Source of the DNA: Oligoflexia bacterium
Lineage (GTDB): Bacteria > Bdellovibrionota > Bacteriovoracia > Bacteriovoracales > Bacteriovoracaceae
Reading direction: 5' to 3'
Length of the DNA stretch: 64,000 nucleotides
NCBI GenBank assembly: GCA_015231955.1
Contig: JADGAN010000007.1
Coordinates: 62,001 to 126,000 of the forward strand
A program made the position numbers and the translations under genes. Under the pieces are notes generated by a model. The model was not told the origin of the DNA. It saw nothing but the letters and a program-made list of their open reading frames with translations, and ran no database searches. Shown piece by piece: positions 45,201 to 53,338 of this stretch. Every line of letters begins with the position of its first letter. Position 1 is the stretch's first letter.

Positions 45201-45488
45201 GAGAGAGCAAAGAAGGCCAATCAGATGAACTCTTTTGCCGATTTAAAGCATGCTATCCATTACGGCTCAGTAAAACGAATTCGGCCAAAAATCATGACTG
45301 TTGCAACTCTAACAATTGCTCTTCTCCCCATTATGTGGGCCTCTACCGCCAATGCAGGTGCTGATGTGATGAAGAGGATTGCTGCTCCTATGTTGGGTGG
45401 ACTCATCACCTCTTTTGCAATGGAATTAATCGTCTATCCTGCAATCTTTGCTATCTGGAAGTGGAATTTTGAATTAAAAAAATATTGA
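42240..45488 (+). CDS. cusA: CusA/CzcA-family heavy-metal efflux RND pump
   Basis: A 1082-residue inner membrane RND transporter with the usual 12 membrane segments and two large periplasmic loops. It shows IPIDAIPDLSDTQVIIYTKW, GIAIAIGAMVDAAIVVVEN, GQEFMPPLNEGSILYMPTTMPG and GLIALLGVDAETGIFM. The DAETG in TM10 is the Cu(I)/Ag(I) (CusA) form rather than the divalent form, so monovalent metal export is likely. It starts about 50 bases after the adaptor stop and completes the operon. No cusF or two-component regulator is adjacent. Confidence 0.93.
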   Translation: MIDKIIDFSVHNRFIIFTLTLLLAIAGWMALKKIPIDAIPDLSDTQVIIYTKWDRSPDIVEDQVTFPIISSLLGAPKIKDIRGFSDFGYSYVYVIFEDGTDPYWARSRVIEYLSKINSQLPQGAQTQLGPDATGVGWVFQYALVDQSGNHSLSELRSMQDWFLKYLLSATPGVAEVAAIGGMQKQYQVKINPNALLAYKIPIQKIAAAIKSSNNEIGARVVEISGAEYMIRGKGYIKNVTDIENIVLDYENGTPIYVKNIARVSIGPEMRRGVSDLDGKGNTVGGVVIIRYGENASKVIDAVKEKLKQVKLSLPPEIEIVTTYDRSDLIKKAVSTLTHELVLEMIIVSIIILIFLLHIPSAMIPIVTLPLAVLISFIPMYFLGISSNIMSLGGIAIAIGAMVDAAIVVVENTHKHVEDWERHGKVGELRDVIITAIKEVAPASFYSLLVIAVSFIPIFVLEAQEGKLFKPLAYTKNLSMIVAAFLSITLDPALRIAITSFQYKELKPAWWSKIRNGILVGKMYPEEEHPLSKLCFKIYGPIVDWVVEKRYLVVIAAFVALILTLPLYFRLGQEFMPPLNEGSILYMPTTMPGISVQAAQDLLIRQDQVLKSFPEVERVFGKAGRAESATDPAPFSMMETTIILKDQRDWRHKERWYSFLPSFMQWPFKKIWPPFLSYEELIAEMDAKTKFPGTTNAWTMPIRNRIDMLTTGIRTPVGIKIMGNDLAQIEKIGIQLEKILTNVSGTRSVFAERVTGGYFLDFIFNREKLARYGITIGEAQDVLMTAVGGEPVTTTIEGRERYTVNIRYSYDYRSNIDSLKRVLLSTPKGALIPLGEVAQIEMIQGPAMIRNENGLLTSYVYIDIANIDVGTFVNNAKKLVQEKLKLPTGVALVWSGQYENMQRVAEKLKVIIPITLLIIIFLLYANTRNWTKTMIILLAVPFSAIGAIVFLYLLGYNMSIAVWVGLIALLGVDAETGIFMLLYLDLAYERAKKANQMNSFADLKHAIHYGSVKRIRPKIMTVATLTIALLPIMWASTANAGADVMKRIAAPMLGGLITSFAMELIVYPAIFAIWKWNFELKKY

Positions 45489-45539
45489 CAACACTATTAA
45501 CTCTATTAATACTGACTGAATATTGTCATTGCTTTTAGA

Positions 45540-45688
45540 GATGAATGTGAGGAAGAGGGTTTGAAACCCTGACTGCCCCGCAGCCGTGATGGGAACGAAA
45601 ATCCATCCATCGCAAGGTGGAACAACCACTGGGAAAATCCTGGGAAGGTGGATTAGTAGGTGGCCCTAAGTCGGAATACCCATTCATC
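45540..45688 (+). promoter_or_regulatory. cobalamin riboswitch
   Basis: The class signature runs in order: closing stem GATGAATG (45540-45547) with CATTCATC (45681-45688), GACTGCCCCGCAGCCGTGATGGGAACG near 45571-45597, CCACTGGG, TGGGAAGG, and the B12-box-like AAGTCGGAATACC just before the closing stem. It precedes the cobalt transporter genes, which it should switch off when adenosylcobalamin is plentiful. Confidence 0.95.
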
Positions 45689-45711
45689 TTAAAATCTCGG
45701 GAGGGGAAATC

Positions 45712-45762
45712 ATGTTTTACCTATTATTGTTCACGTTCATTTTCATTTGTGATCACCTTTAA
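45712..45762 (+). CDS. possible 16-residue leader peptide between riboswitch and cbiM
   Basis: An ATG with an excellent ribosome site (GGGAGGGG at 45700-45706) encodes MFYLLLFTFIFICDHL and stops 33 bases before cbiM. The cbiM start has only a weak AAAAGAG site. The riboswitch may therefore control access to this leader's site and act on cbiM through coupling or re-initiation. Chance occurrence is possible. Confidence 0.4.
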   Translation: MFYLLLFTFIFICDHL

Positions 45763-45795
45763 AAATATTAACGACAAAAACCAAAAGAGTAATTC

Positions 45796-46476
45796 ATGCA
45801 CATCATGGAAGGTTTTCTTCCAGTCAAACATGCAGTGGGCTGGAGTCTTGCTACACTTCCCTTTATGCTACTTGGACTAAACGCAATCAAGAAACAAACA
45901 ACGAATAAACCGGAATTAAAAATGTTACTGGGAGTTTCTGCTGCCTTCACTTTTGTCCTCTCTGCACTAAAGATTCCCTCTGTCACTGGAAGTTGCTCTC
46001 ATCCAACGGGAACTGCTCTTGGAGCTGTGCTCTTCGGGCCTTTAACCATGGTGCCGATTGGTGCCATTGTCTTGCTATTTCAAACATTACTTTTGGCACA
46101 TGGTGGGCTCACAACCCTTGGAGCAAATATCTTTTCAATGGCCATAATGGGCCCCTTGGTGGCGTCCTTGATTTACCATCTTGGTAAGCTAGTAAAACTT
46201 CACTTGGGAGTGACTATCTTCTTGGCGGCATCCTTGGCAGACCTTCTAACCTACGTCACCACTTCATTTCAGCTGGCCCTAGCTTTTCCCGATGCGAGTG
46301 GAGGTTTTCTCACCTCTTTCATAAAATTTTCTACACTCTTTGCTCTTACGCAAATACCTCTGGCCATTAGTGAAGGATTTTTAACCGTGATCATTTTTAA
46401 CATGCTAAACCGCTATAACAGTCGTGAGTTAGCTGCTCTGAAGATTTTTGAAAAAAAGGAGTGCCTCCGTCAATGA
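45796..46476 (+). CDS. cbiM: cobalt ECF transporter substrate-binding membrane component CbiM
   Basis: A 226-residue membrane protein starting [16 protein letters not shown]. The N-terminal Met-x-His-type metal loop is diagnostic of CbiM/NikM S-components. It also shows [17 protein letters not shown] and [16 protein letters not shown]. It captures Co2+ for import, feeding cobalamin synthesis, and sits directly below a cobalamin riboswitch. Its TGA overlaps the cbiN ATG. Confidence 0.95.
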   Translation: MHIMEGFLPVKHAVGWSLATLPFMLLGLNAIKKQTTNKPELKMLLGVSAAFTFVLSALKIPSVTGSCSHPTGTALGAVLFGPLTMVPIGAIVLLFQTLLLAHGGLTTLGANIFSMAIMGPLVASLIYHLGKLVKLHLGVTIFLAASLADLLTYVTTSFQLALAFPDASGGFLTSFIKFSTLFALTQIPLAISEGFLTVIIFNMLNRYNSRELAALKIFEKKECLRQ

Positions 46477-46802
46477 AAATTAAGCGCCAGCAAAATCTAC
46501 TGATGTTATCTCTAGTTGTTCTGCTTACCATTATACCGCTAGTAATAGTGAAATCACCAGCACTTAAGGCCGATGGCAAAGAGGCGGAGCTGTTTACTGG
46601 TGCCGATGATAAAGCGACACTCATCATAAAGGAGTTGTCTCCGGAGTATAGGCCATGGTTTTCGCCCATCATGCAACCATCCAGCAGTGAGGTTGCCTCT
46701 TTGCTTTTCTCTTTACAAGCGGCCATCGGAGCTGGATTCATCGGTTACTTTTTCGGATCTCGCGCAAAAGGAGCTAACACCCATGTCAATGCTAATGAGT
46801 GA
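46473..46802 (+). CDS. cbiN: cobalt transport protein CbiN
   Basis: A 109-residue protein with two membrane helices ([18 protein letters not shown] and a C-terminal [19 protein letters not shown]) around a periplasmic loop with [26 protein letters not shown], the CbiN pattern. It assists CbiM in Co2+ loading. The start at 46473 overlaps the cbiM stop, and AAAAGGAG lies upstream. The 3' end overlaps cbiQ by 20 bases. Confidence 0.92.
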   Translation: MKIKRQQNLLMLSLVVLLTIIPLVIVKSPALKADGKEAELFTGADDKATLIIKELSPEYRPWFSPIMQPSSSEVASLLFSLQAAIGAGFIGYFFGSRAKGANTHVNANE

Positions 46803-47538
46803 ACTATCCTATAGCAATAGATTGCGGTTTATGCATCCAGGAGAAAAAATATTTTTTGTTTTTTCTTGTATCATGGCATCACTTCTTGCTCGCTCCTCTT
46901 TTGTACCTTTGGCCATTGCTATTCTGGTCACCATAGTGGCAACCAAGATGGCAAAAATAAATTTGCGGTTATGGTTGCGATCGCTATTTCCAGCGATCGC
47001 CTTTGCTCTCTTGAGTTGCGTTTTAATTGTAAGCACATTCGATGCAAACAAACAAATTCCCATTGGGATTTCGCTACCCGGGATCATGGTGGCCCAACAC
47101 ACCCTTTCCCGCTTTTTAGGTTGTACCTCGGCGCTATTCTTTCTCATCTTAACCACACCTATCCCTGATATTACCGTTGTCCTTCGTAATCTAAAAGTGC
47201 CTGCAATCTTATTGGATCTGCTGACAATCTGCTATCGCTCCATCTTCATCCTCATGGAGACTTGTGAGCAAATAAGGCGTGCTCAAACTTCTCGCCTTGG
47301 ATATAGCAATTATCGCTCCTCTTTTCGCTCGATGGCCCTACTGGCCACTGGACTTTTTGGACGTTCGCTTACTCGAGCACACTATTCTGGGCTTGCCATG
47401 CTTTCTAGAGGTTATGAAAGTGAAGTGCGACTGCTTACCCCAGAATATCAACTATCATCACCACGCAATTTGATCATCAATATAATGTTGGGTGCTCTAA
47501 TGCTAGCATGCTCTTTAATCCTATCGGGGGGAGAGTGA
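46783..47538 (+). CDS. cbiQ: energy-coupling factor transmembrane protein CbiQ
   Basis: A 251-residue ECF T-component with about five or six membrane segments and the cytoplasmic coupling helix RAQTSRLGYSNYRSSFRSM, followed by ALLATGLFGRSLTRAHYSGLAMLSRGYE, which contains the second Ala-Arg-Gly-like motif. An AAGGAG 9 bases before 46783 fixes the start; the frame is open further upstream inside cbiN. Its TGA overlaps the cbiO ATG. Confidence 0.93.
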   Translation: MSMLMSELSYSNRLRFMHPGEKIFFVFSCIMASLLARSSFVPLAIAILVTIVATKMAKINLRLWLRSLFPAIAFALLSCVLIVSTFDANKQIPIGISLPGIMVAQHTLSRFLGCTSALFFLILTTPIPDITVVLRNLKVPAILLDLLTICYRSIFILMETCEQIRRAQTSRLGYSNYRSSFRSMALLATGLFGRSLTRAHYSGLAMLSRGYESEVRLLTPEYQLSSPRNLIINIMLGALMLACSLILSGGE

Positions 47539-48584
47539 TGAGTGTGATGACAACAACCCTTCTTGAAGCATCCAATGTTAGCTATCACTACTGCGATAAC
47601 AATAGGGCACTCGCAAATGTTAATCTCAAATTTACCAAAGGCACTCGTAGTGTAGTCCTCGGGGCCAATGGCGCAGGTAAATCTACACTGTTCATGCTAC
47701 TAAACGGTCTCTATCGTCCATCCTCTGGAAAAATCTTGTTTGATGGAAAACCACTGGAGTACACCACCAAGGAACTAAAGAGGGTACGCAGTAGCATCGG
47801 TGTACTCTTTCAAGATCCAGATGCACAACTTATCTCCGCCTCTTTAAGAGAAGACGTCTCCTTTGGGCCAATGAATCTTGGACTTAATCGCCTGCTGATC
47901 AAGGAGCGCGTGAATGCGGCCCTGGCCGCGACTAGGCTCGAGGATTTGGCCGATCGCCCAGTGCACTCTTTAAGCTATGGCCAGAAAAAGCGTGCGGGAA
48001 TTGCAGGACTCTTGGCGATGCAACCAGAAGTGTTGATTTTAGATGAACCAACAGCAGGGCTTGATAAAAGAAGTCAGCAGGAGTTCTTTTATCTACTGGA
48101 ACAATTGATGGCCCATAATGGTGTCACGATTATACTTTCTACCCACGATATCGATTTGGCCTATAGCTGGGCCGATCAGGTGTACGTTCTTGATGGCGGA
48201 AAAGTCGTGGCCCATTGTGATCGCGCAAATTTTGCCAGCGAATTTCCCAAATTTGCTGGCCACGGTTTTATTCCACCTCAAGTCATCGAACTCTATTTAG
48301 CACTAAAAGAGAAAGGAGTGATTCCTCATGGGCAAGAACCACCCCGTTGTTTAAATGAACTTGCTCAAATCATCAAGAGCGATAAATTCAGAAAGGGCGA
48401 CGCTCTCTCTCACATCTTCGCTCACGAAAATCCCAACGGCAATCGCGATCGCGCTCACAGAAGAATGGATTGCGATAGCGTTCACAATTGTCACGATCAT
48501 GGCCAAAGTCTCGTTCACACCGGCGCTCTCTGTGATCCCAACGGCATCCAGGTTCACGCTCACATCGATAAGGGTGATGAATAA
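47538..48584 (+). CDS. cbiO: cobalt ECF transporter ATP-binding protein CbiO with unusual C-terminal extension
   Basis: An ABC ATPase of 348 residues with Walker A GANGAGKST (42-50), Q-loop LFQDPDAQL, signature LSYGQKKRAGIAG, Walker B VLILDEPTAGLD and the switch His in STHDIDLA. CbiO proteins usually end near residue 275-290. Here about 65 more residues follow, rich in His, Asp and Cys, coded by DNA antisense to the Cys-rich gene at 48388-48837. The extension is probably read-through into that gene rather than a designed domain. ATP hydrolysis powers Co2+ uptake. Confidence 0.9.
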   Translation: MSVMTTTLLEASNVSYHYCDNNRALANVNLKFTKGTRSVVLGANGAGKSTLFMLLNGLYRPSSGKILFDGKPLEYTTKELKRVRSSIGVLFQDPDAQLISASLREDVSFGPMNLGLNRLLIKERVNAALAATRLEDLADRPVHSLSYGQKKRAGIAGLLAMQPEVLILDEPTAGLDKRSQQEFFYLLEQLMAHNGVTIILSTHDIDLAYSWADQVYVLDGGKVVAHCDRANFASEFPKFAGHGFIPPQVIELYLALKEKGVIPHGQEPPRCLNELAQIIKSDKFRKGDALSHIFAHENPNGNRDRAHRRMDCDSVHNCHDHGQSLVHTGALCDPNGIQVHAHIDKGDE

Positions 48585-48837
48585 AGCGACACTCCCGGCT
48601 AACATCTCTCGACTCTGGTTCGCACACATGCCTAAAGTTATTCCACTCACACTCTCTGGATCTTTCACATTCACGATAATCAAGCCGATAACAAAAGTTA
48701 TCAGGGGCAAGTGTAATAGTGTCTATGATATCTTCATCAGCATTGGCAGTTGCTGTTCCAAACGGGCCTGAAGAGATAAAAGCACAAAGTGGAAGCAACA
48801 GTAGAAACATTGCCAACGAAAGTAAATTCTTTTTCAT
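48388..48837 (-). CDS. secreted Cys/Arg-rich repeat protein
   Basis: A 149-residue protein with a signal peptide (MKKNLLSLAMFLLLLPLCAF). The mature part has three repeats of about 30 residues with the pattern C-x6-C-x5-C-x-W-x6-C, for example YRCEREPGCRWDHRERRCE and FFCERDRDCRWDFRERRCE. The repeat conservation shows this strand is truly coding. It is highly basic and probably disulfide-bonded. AAAGGAG precedes the start at 48837. Its last 65 codons overlap cbiO in antisense. No family recognised. Confidence 0.75.
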   Translation of the reverse strand: MKKNLLSLAMFLLLLPLCAFISSGPFGTATANADEDIIDTITLAPDNFCYRLDYRECERSRECEWNNFRHVCEPESRDVSRECRFIHHPYRCEREPGCRWDHRERRCERDFGHDRDNCERYRNPFFCERDRDCRWDFRERRCERERRPF

Positions 48838-49202
48838 CAGACAACTCCTTTGTAAAAAAGTAGCAAAATAAAAAATATGCTCATAAAAGATCTGCTCATC
48901 TTTTATGAAAAAGAAAAAGCAATATATGTGCCAACTGCTCTTAAACAACGTTTGCAAGAGGTACATGACAAATTTGTAACAAAAAACCAACTTGACGCAA
49001 ATTTTCTAAAATAGTTTTGTCATTTTTGTCAAAGGGAGAAGATCGTTTTTCACACTCACTTATCTACTATAGTGATCGTCTTGGAATTAAAGGAGAGCAA
49101 GTGGTTTTTGAACTTGATCGTCCTCGTGAAAATGATCAGGCCAAGATGTATCCTGTCCGGCCATGGTTAAAAGAACTCAGTGCCTGAAATCGGGGAGGGA
49201 CA
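48838..49202. other. intergenic region upstream of Cys-rich gene
   Basis: AT-rich for the first 200 bases, serving as leader for the minus-strand Cys-rich gene. From about 49000 a plus-strand frame is open to 49187 and contains the small ORF listed separately. No repeats or terminators were seen. Confidence 0.4.
49101..49187 (+). CDS. possible small ORF or gene tail
   Basis: A GTG at 49101 preceded by AAAGGAG encodes 28 residues (MVFELDRPRENDQAKMYP, then VRPWLKELSA). The same frame is open about 35 codons further upstream with protein-like sequence (YYSDRLGIKGEQ), so this may be the 3' remnant of a longer gene. Not recognised. Confidence 0.3.
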   Translation: MVFELDRPRENDQAKMYPVRPWLKELSA

Positions 49203-51074
49203 TTAGCGTCCTTCTTGCTTTGCTTGTAGACGCGAGATGATCTCTTCATTTAGCTGGCCTGGATTATTTTTTATACGTTTTCTCAGTTGGGGAGAGTTTA
49301 AACCTGCTTGCACCATTTCTCTGATGATGTTGTAAAAATCGGAAAGAATTTTTTCGTTGCTTTGGTTCTTCTGGAATTCATCCAGATGCTCTCCTACATA
49401 GACTCTTAAGAGGGCCAAAGAGTTGTGCTCCAAATCGCCACTATGTATCGCATCTTTTCCTAACTTTTCTAAATTGGTTGTCTTGTTAGCATTAAAATCG
49501 CGAAATTTTCCACTATCATCAACTCCTGTTAATAAGTCCAGATTGCTAGCAATAACACTCTTATCTCTATGGTAAACCACGCTTATCAGATCAGCAAAAA
49601 ATTCTCCAAGAGGACGATAAATGGAGTGGTATACCTCTACTGCTGGATCTTTATTATCTTTGAAAAAATGCTTGAGATACTCTTTTCCTTTTTTGCTCTC
49701 CTCATTTCTTAAGGTAGCAACCGTTTGTAATAAATCTCGCAGTGTACTATCTGAATCTACTTGACTCATATGGGACATGATTGCATGGCCAAACTCATGG
49801 GTAAGAATAGGAAGTAGCTTAAGCGATGAGTTTGCCTCCTCGCTTGGATGATAACTTCCTCCTCCCTCATCATTCTCCTTGGAGAGTTGAATGAGAGAGG
49901 AGAAGAATTTTTTGAGATCGATGGCCTGTCCAAAGTGTTCCTCATCCAATTTTTTAGCAAGTTTTCTATCGTGGTTAATTGCAAGATCTGGATCAAAGAT
50001 ATCGGGATAGAGAATAAAGTGATCGTTCTCACTATACACAGCAATGACATTAGTTTTTTTAGGGATAAGCAAGATTATCTCTTTGGGAATGGAGAATCCT
50101 TGTTTGTCTTCATAGGATGCACACATCTTTGCCATATGGTCGATAATTTGGGTCACATGCTCACGAGGGACTGCGGGATCGTAGTAACATTGGAGTGTTG
50201 TTGCTTCACCACACCCTTTACGAAAGTAGATCCTACTCTCTTCAAAAACAGAGTCCTTAAACGCTTCGAGATCGAGTTTCTTGGACGGAAATTGTGAGTA
50301 ATAAGAGGAAGCGGCCTCCAAAACCTGCTTGAGTACATTCATACCCGCGGCCACATCGTAACCATAAATTTTATCGTGTCCTAATGCTGTAAGCACTCCT
50401 CCAAGGAGCGCAAAATCGATACTCCCTTTATTGGCCGCTCTTGCAAGTTGTAATCCTAGGAGAGTCTTGGCATCGTCTCTAATCTCTGGGGCCATGGAGA
50501 GAAGAGCTAACGAAGAATCAAAAATAAATGTTGGGGTCTGAAACTCTTTAAAGAGAGAAGCCGTGGTTGCAATCTCCATTGCTGTCTTTAAAAAAAAGGC
50601 CTTATCTTGAATATCTTTGTTATCAATCATTTTAATAGCAAGATCTATTGCTGTCGATAAGCTGCTGGGGTCGTGATTTCCAAGAGCATTGGCAACATTT
50701 AAAAGCATAGTAATGGTCATTGCCGTTTTATCTTGTCGAAGCTCGGGGAGGAATTGGATTGTTGGCACTGATAATTTAGCAACAGTACTTAATAGCGCCA
50801 AAGCCTTCTCTGATGGGGATGCCGGTGACTCATACCAGAGGTATGCACCTAAGAGTGCTGTTGAACAAATGAGCGCACACTTGCACTCTTTATCGTGTTG
50901 AAAAATCCACTCTTTAGCGGCCGTAACACCATTTGCTACAGAGGTGGAAAGAGATGAAGTAGGAGTACATTGTTCATCTGTAGTAATCGTGGCATAGGTA
51001 CTATTAAGAGGATTTACTGCTAATATTAATCCTAGTATCCCTGAAACGAATAATGAGTTAATATTTTTTTTCAT
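49203..51074 (-). CDS. secreted putative zinc metalloprotease-like protein (HExxH)
   Basis: A 623-residue protein with a signal peptide (SLFVSGILGLILAVNPLNSTYA). Near residue 425 it has LTHEFGHAIMSH, an HExxH zinc motif. About 60 residues later, PLGEFFADLIS fits the Glu-x-x-x-Asp third ligand of gluzincins. The N-terminal 250 residues are helical repeats, and two cysteines lie in the middle. No known peptidase family was recognised, so activity is inferred. It is divergent from the ankyrin gene across 344 AT-rich bases. Confidence 0.6.
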   Translation of the reverse strand: MKKNINSLFVSGILGLILAVNPLNSTYATITTDEQCTPTSSLSTSVANGVTAAKEWIFQHDKECKCALICSTALLGAYLWYESPASPSEKALALLSTVAKLSVPTIQFLPELRQDKTAMTITMLLNVANALGNHDPSSLSTAIDLAIKMIDNKDIQDKAFFLKTAMEIATTASLFKEFQTPTFIFDSSLALLSMAPEIRDDAKTLLGLQLARAANKGSIDFALLGGVLTALGHDKIYGYDVAAGMNVLKQVLEAASSYYSQFPSKKLDLEAFKDSVFEESRIYFRKGCGEATTLQCYYDPAVPREHVTQIIDHMAKMCASYEDKQGFSIPKEIILLIPKKTNVIAVYSENDHFILYPDIFDPDLAINHDRKLAKKLDEEHFGQAIDLKKFFSSLIQLSKENDEGGGSYHPSEEANSSLKLLPILTHEFGHAIMSHMSQVDSDSTLRDLLQTVATLRNEESKKGKEYLKHFFKDNKDPAVEVYHSIYRPLGEFFADLISVVYHRDKSVIASNLDLLTGVDDSGKFRDFNANKTTNLEKLGKDAIHSGDLEHNSLALLRVYVGEHLDEFQKNQSNEKILSDFYNIIREMVQAGLNSPQLRKRIKNNPGQLNEEIISRLQAKQEGR

Positions 51075-51418
51075 ACCTCTCCCTTTTTCTATGTTTATAA
51101 ATCAAAAATTTCACTCCTGTATTTAATCTTTAGACTACCACTATAAGTAATTACATTTTCTAGATTTTTTTTAATTTGAATAAAATCAATGTGATACCTA
51201 GTGGAGGTAAACTAAATAAAAATCATTAATACCAATAAAACATGAGAGGGAGTAAATGCCATTTTTTTTACTCATATCTTATTTGTTTAGTTTTCAAAGA
51301 GTGACTAACCTCTGGAAAATATTAAGAACAAAAAAATATATTTTTTTAAAAAAATTTTTAATGAAATAATCTTTTTATTTCCAGATCACAAGAATATAAA
51401 AGATGGAGAAATATTTTT
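51075..51418. promoter_or_regulatory. AT-rich divergent promoter region
   Basis: 344 bases of very AT-rich sequence separate the starts of the HExxH and ankyrin genes, including long A and T runs near 51340. A small stem GAGTAAA/TTTACTC lies near 51250-51274. No coding frame was seen; both promoters should lie here. Confidence 0.5.
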
Positions 51419-53212
51419 ATGAGAACGACAAGAACAGTTTCATTATCAGTTATGATCTTTATATCACTCATGTCCTTATCACGGCCAATCATAGGAAGTG
51501 ATGAATTAGTTCTGGTGAGACCAAAGCAGAAGGTATCCATAGTGACTGCCGAATCGTCGAGAACAGACATCGCCAAGACAACGGTTCTAGAAAAAGAGGA
51601 GAAAAGCAGCGAAAACGATCTCGCAAACGCGAGCGAAATCAGTAAAATCAAAGAAGCAATCGCCACCTTTGGAACCACCCTTGGACAAGAGCAGGTTGAA
51701 GATTTTGCCCAGCAAGTTATGCGGCCTCTGTTAAAAATTCAACCCGCAAATGACACCACTAAGAAAAACTCTATTCAAGACATCTTTTCTCAAGAAGAGT
51801 ACAATCTAATCAAGCAGTTTTTTATTGTACGAAAACAACTGCAGCAAGTTGAAGAGGGTTTCATTAAGAGTGATCATTGCACTCTTCCTTCTAATAAAGC
51901 AGCAGAGGCCGAATCCTTGCAACCAGCTCCTTTCATAGAAAACATTATTGCTAGAACTTTGCAATTTAACTCTGAATATATCAAACTCATGCAAGAACTC
52001 TACCCTGAATCGGCCAATCTTGAAAAAAGAAATGATCGTTTACGATGGAAGAATTATATCACTGATGATCTTGGGCATACGATCACCTTTGAAAACCCCT
52101 ATTATGTACGAGATAAGGGTGAGGAAAAAATTCAGTACCCTTTTAGTGCCCAGACGAATTTCCAATCTCTTGCCAAATTCTTGGGATTTCCATCTGCTGA
52201 ATTACCCAAAAAGAGCGATTTTCATGAAAAAGGCCTTTTTTCAGGTAAGAAAAATCTGATCATTCTTAAAAAGCAACCAAGAAAGGGGCAAGCACCAGAA
52301 CAGTTAGAAGTGAGTGGTTATAAAGGTAAACAAGTGATCAAAAGCATAACTTGCAAAATAGCAACCCTTCAAGAGTTAAAAGAGATCAAGGCCAAACGAG
52401 ATGAGGCGAAAAAACAAGAAGAAGAGAAGAGGCATCTGCAAGCAGAGACAAAAATAAATCCAGAAAAGAAAAAAACACCATCGGTACAGATTAACCCTCT
52501 TAATCTTGTTGATTTTTCTTCAGAAAATAAAACGCAGACGATTGCACCAATAGAGGCAGTAACCAAAATCAATAAAGTACAGATTGATCTCGCCGATAAA
52601 TATGGAAATACACCACTCATTGATGCTGTTATGAAAGGGGCCGAGAACACGGCCATAAGTTTACTCCGGGCCGGGGCCAATCCTAACGTAGTTCCTAATT
52701 ATCAAAGTAATGAGGCAAAGGGTTCTCTTTTGGCATGTGCTATTAAGAAAAAAGAGTGGGGTCTTGCCGATGAGCTTTTGAAGCACAAGGTAAATTTAGA
52801 ATTAAAAGATAAATATGCAAACACTCCTCTCATTGATGCTGTTATGAGTGGATATGAGCAAAGCGCTATTAAATTGCTTATGGCCGGGGCCAATCCTAAC
52901 GTAGTTCCTAATTATCAAAGTAATGAGGCAAAGGGTTCTCTTTTGGCATGTGCTATTAAGAAAAAACAGTGGGGTCTTGCCGATGAGCTTTTAAAGCACA
53001 AGGTAAATTTAGAATTAAAAGATAAATATGCAAACACCCCTCTCATTGATGCTGTTATGAGTGGATATGAGCAAACTGCCATTAAATTACTTCGGGCCGG
53101 GGCCAACCCAAATGTTATTCCTAATTATGCAAACAACCAGAGCAAAGCATCTCTACTATCGGTAGCACAATCGAAGCATATGTGGGCCCTTGTGAGAGAG
53201 CTCACTAAATAG
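51419..53212 (+). CDS. exported ankyrin-repeat protein
   Basis: A 597-residue protein with an N-terminal signal-like segment (VSLSVMIFISLMSLSRPII). Residues 30-380 are polar and helical with a Lys/Glu-rich stretch (KRDEAKKQEEEKRHLQ). From about 390 to the end are ankyrin repeats (DKYGNTPLIDAVM, AIKLLRAGANPNV). Repeats are arranged as 71-residue double units, two of which are nearly identical. It should act in protein binding in the envelope or outside the cell. GGAG lies about 10 bases before the ATG. Confidence 0.82.
   Translation: MRTTRTVSLSVMIFISLMSLSRPIIGSDELVLVRPKQKVSIVTAESSRTDIAKTTVLEKEEKSSENDLANASEISKIKEAIATFGTTLGQEQVEDFAQQVMRPLLKIQPANDTTKKNSIQDIFSQEEYNLIKQFFIVRKQLQQVEEGFIKSDHCTLPSNKAAEAESLQPAPFIENIIARTLQFNSEYIKLMQELYPESANLEKRNDRLRWKNYITDDLGHTITFENPYYVRDKGEEKIQYPFSAQTNFQSLAKFLGFPSAELPKKSDFHEKGLFSGKKNLIILKKQPRKGQAPEQLEVSGYKGKQVIKSITCKIATLQELKEIKAKRDEAKKQEEEKRHLQAETKINPEKKKTPSVQINPLNLVDFSSENKTQTIAPIEAVTKINKVQIDLADKYGNTPLIDAVMKGAENTAISLLRAGANPNVVPNYQSNEAKGSLLACAIKKKEWGLADELLKHKVNLELKDKYANTPLIDAVMSGYEQSAIKLLMAGANPNVVPNYQSNEAKGSLLACAIKKKQWGLADELLKHKVNLELKDKYANTPLIDAVMSGYEQTAIKLLRAGANPNVIPNYANNQSKASLLSVAQSKHMWALVRELTK
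52670..53095 (+). repeat. two near-identical 213-bp tandem repeats in the ankyrin gene
   Basis: Copies 52670-52882 and 52883-53095 differ at only a handful of bases and keep the frame (71 codons each). A third, diverged unit begins at 53096. The near-identity indicates recent duplication or ongoing gene conversion, and the unit can expand or contract by recombination. Confidence 0.9.
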
Positions 53213-53273
53213 ATTCTGCTGAAAAAGTCCCCTCATTCGGCCTTTACACCATTTTCCGGGCAGGTTGCCCTGG

Positions 53274-53338
53274 TGACATGCACGAATGGTTTCGCTCACG
53301 CTAAAAATTTGCAAATGCGAAACCACAAGTGCATGTCA
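53274..53338. other. strong hairpin overlapping the uraA-like stop codon
   Basis: Arms TGACATGCAC (53274-53283) with GTGCATGTCA (53329-53338) and GGTTTCGC (53288-53295) with GCGAAACC (53317-53324) form two stacked stems. The outer right arm contains the permease stop codon. On the plus strand TATTTTT follows, so it may terminate the ankyrin transcript. The left half resembles 305-340. Confidence 0.6.

Noticed and set aside
21645-53285. 15-base word GGTGACATGCAC plus three preceding bases, shared by the hydrolase gene and the hairpin at 53274
   Set aside because: Words of this length are expected a few times by chance in 64 kb; no extended similarity.
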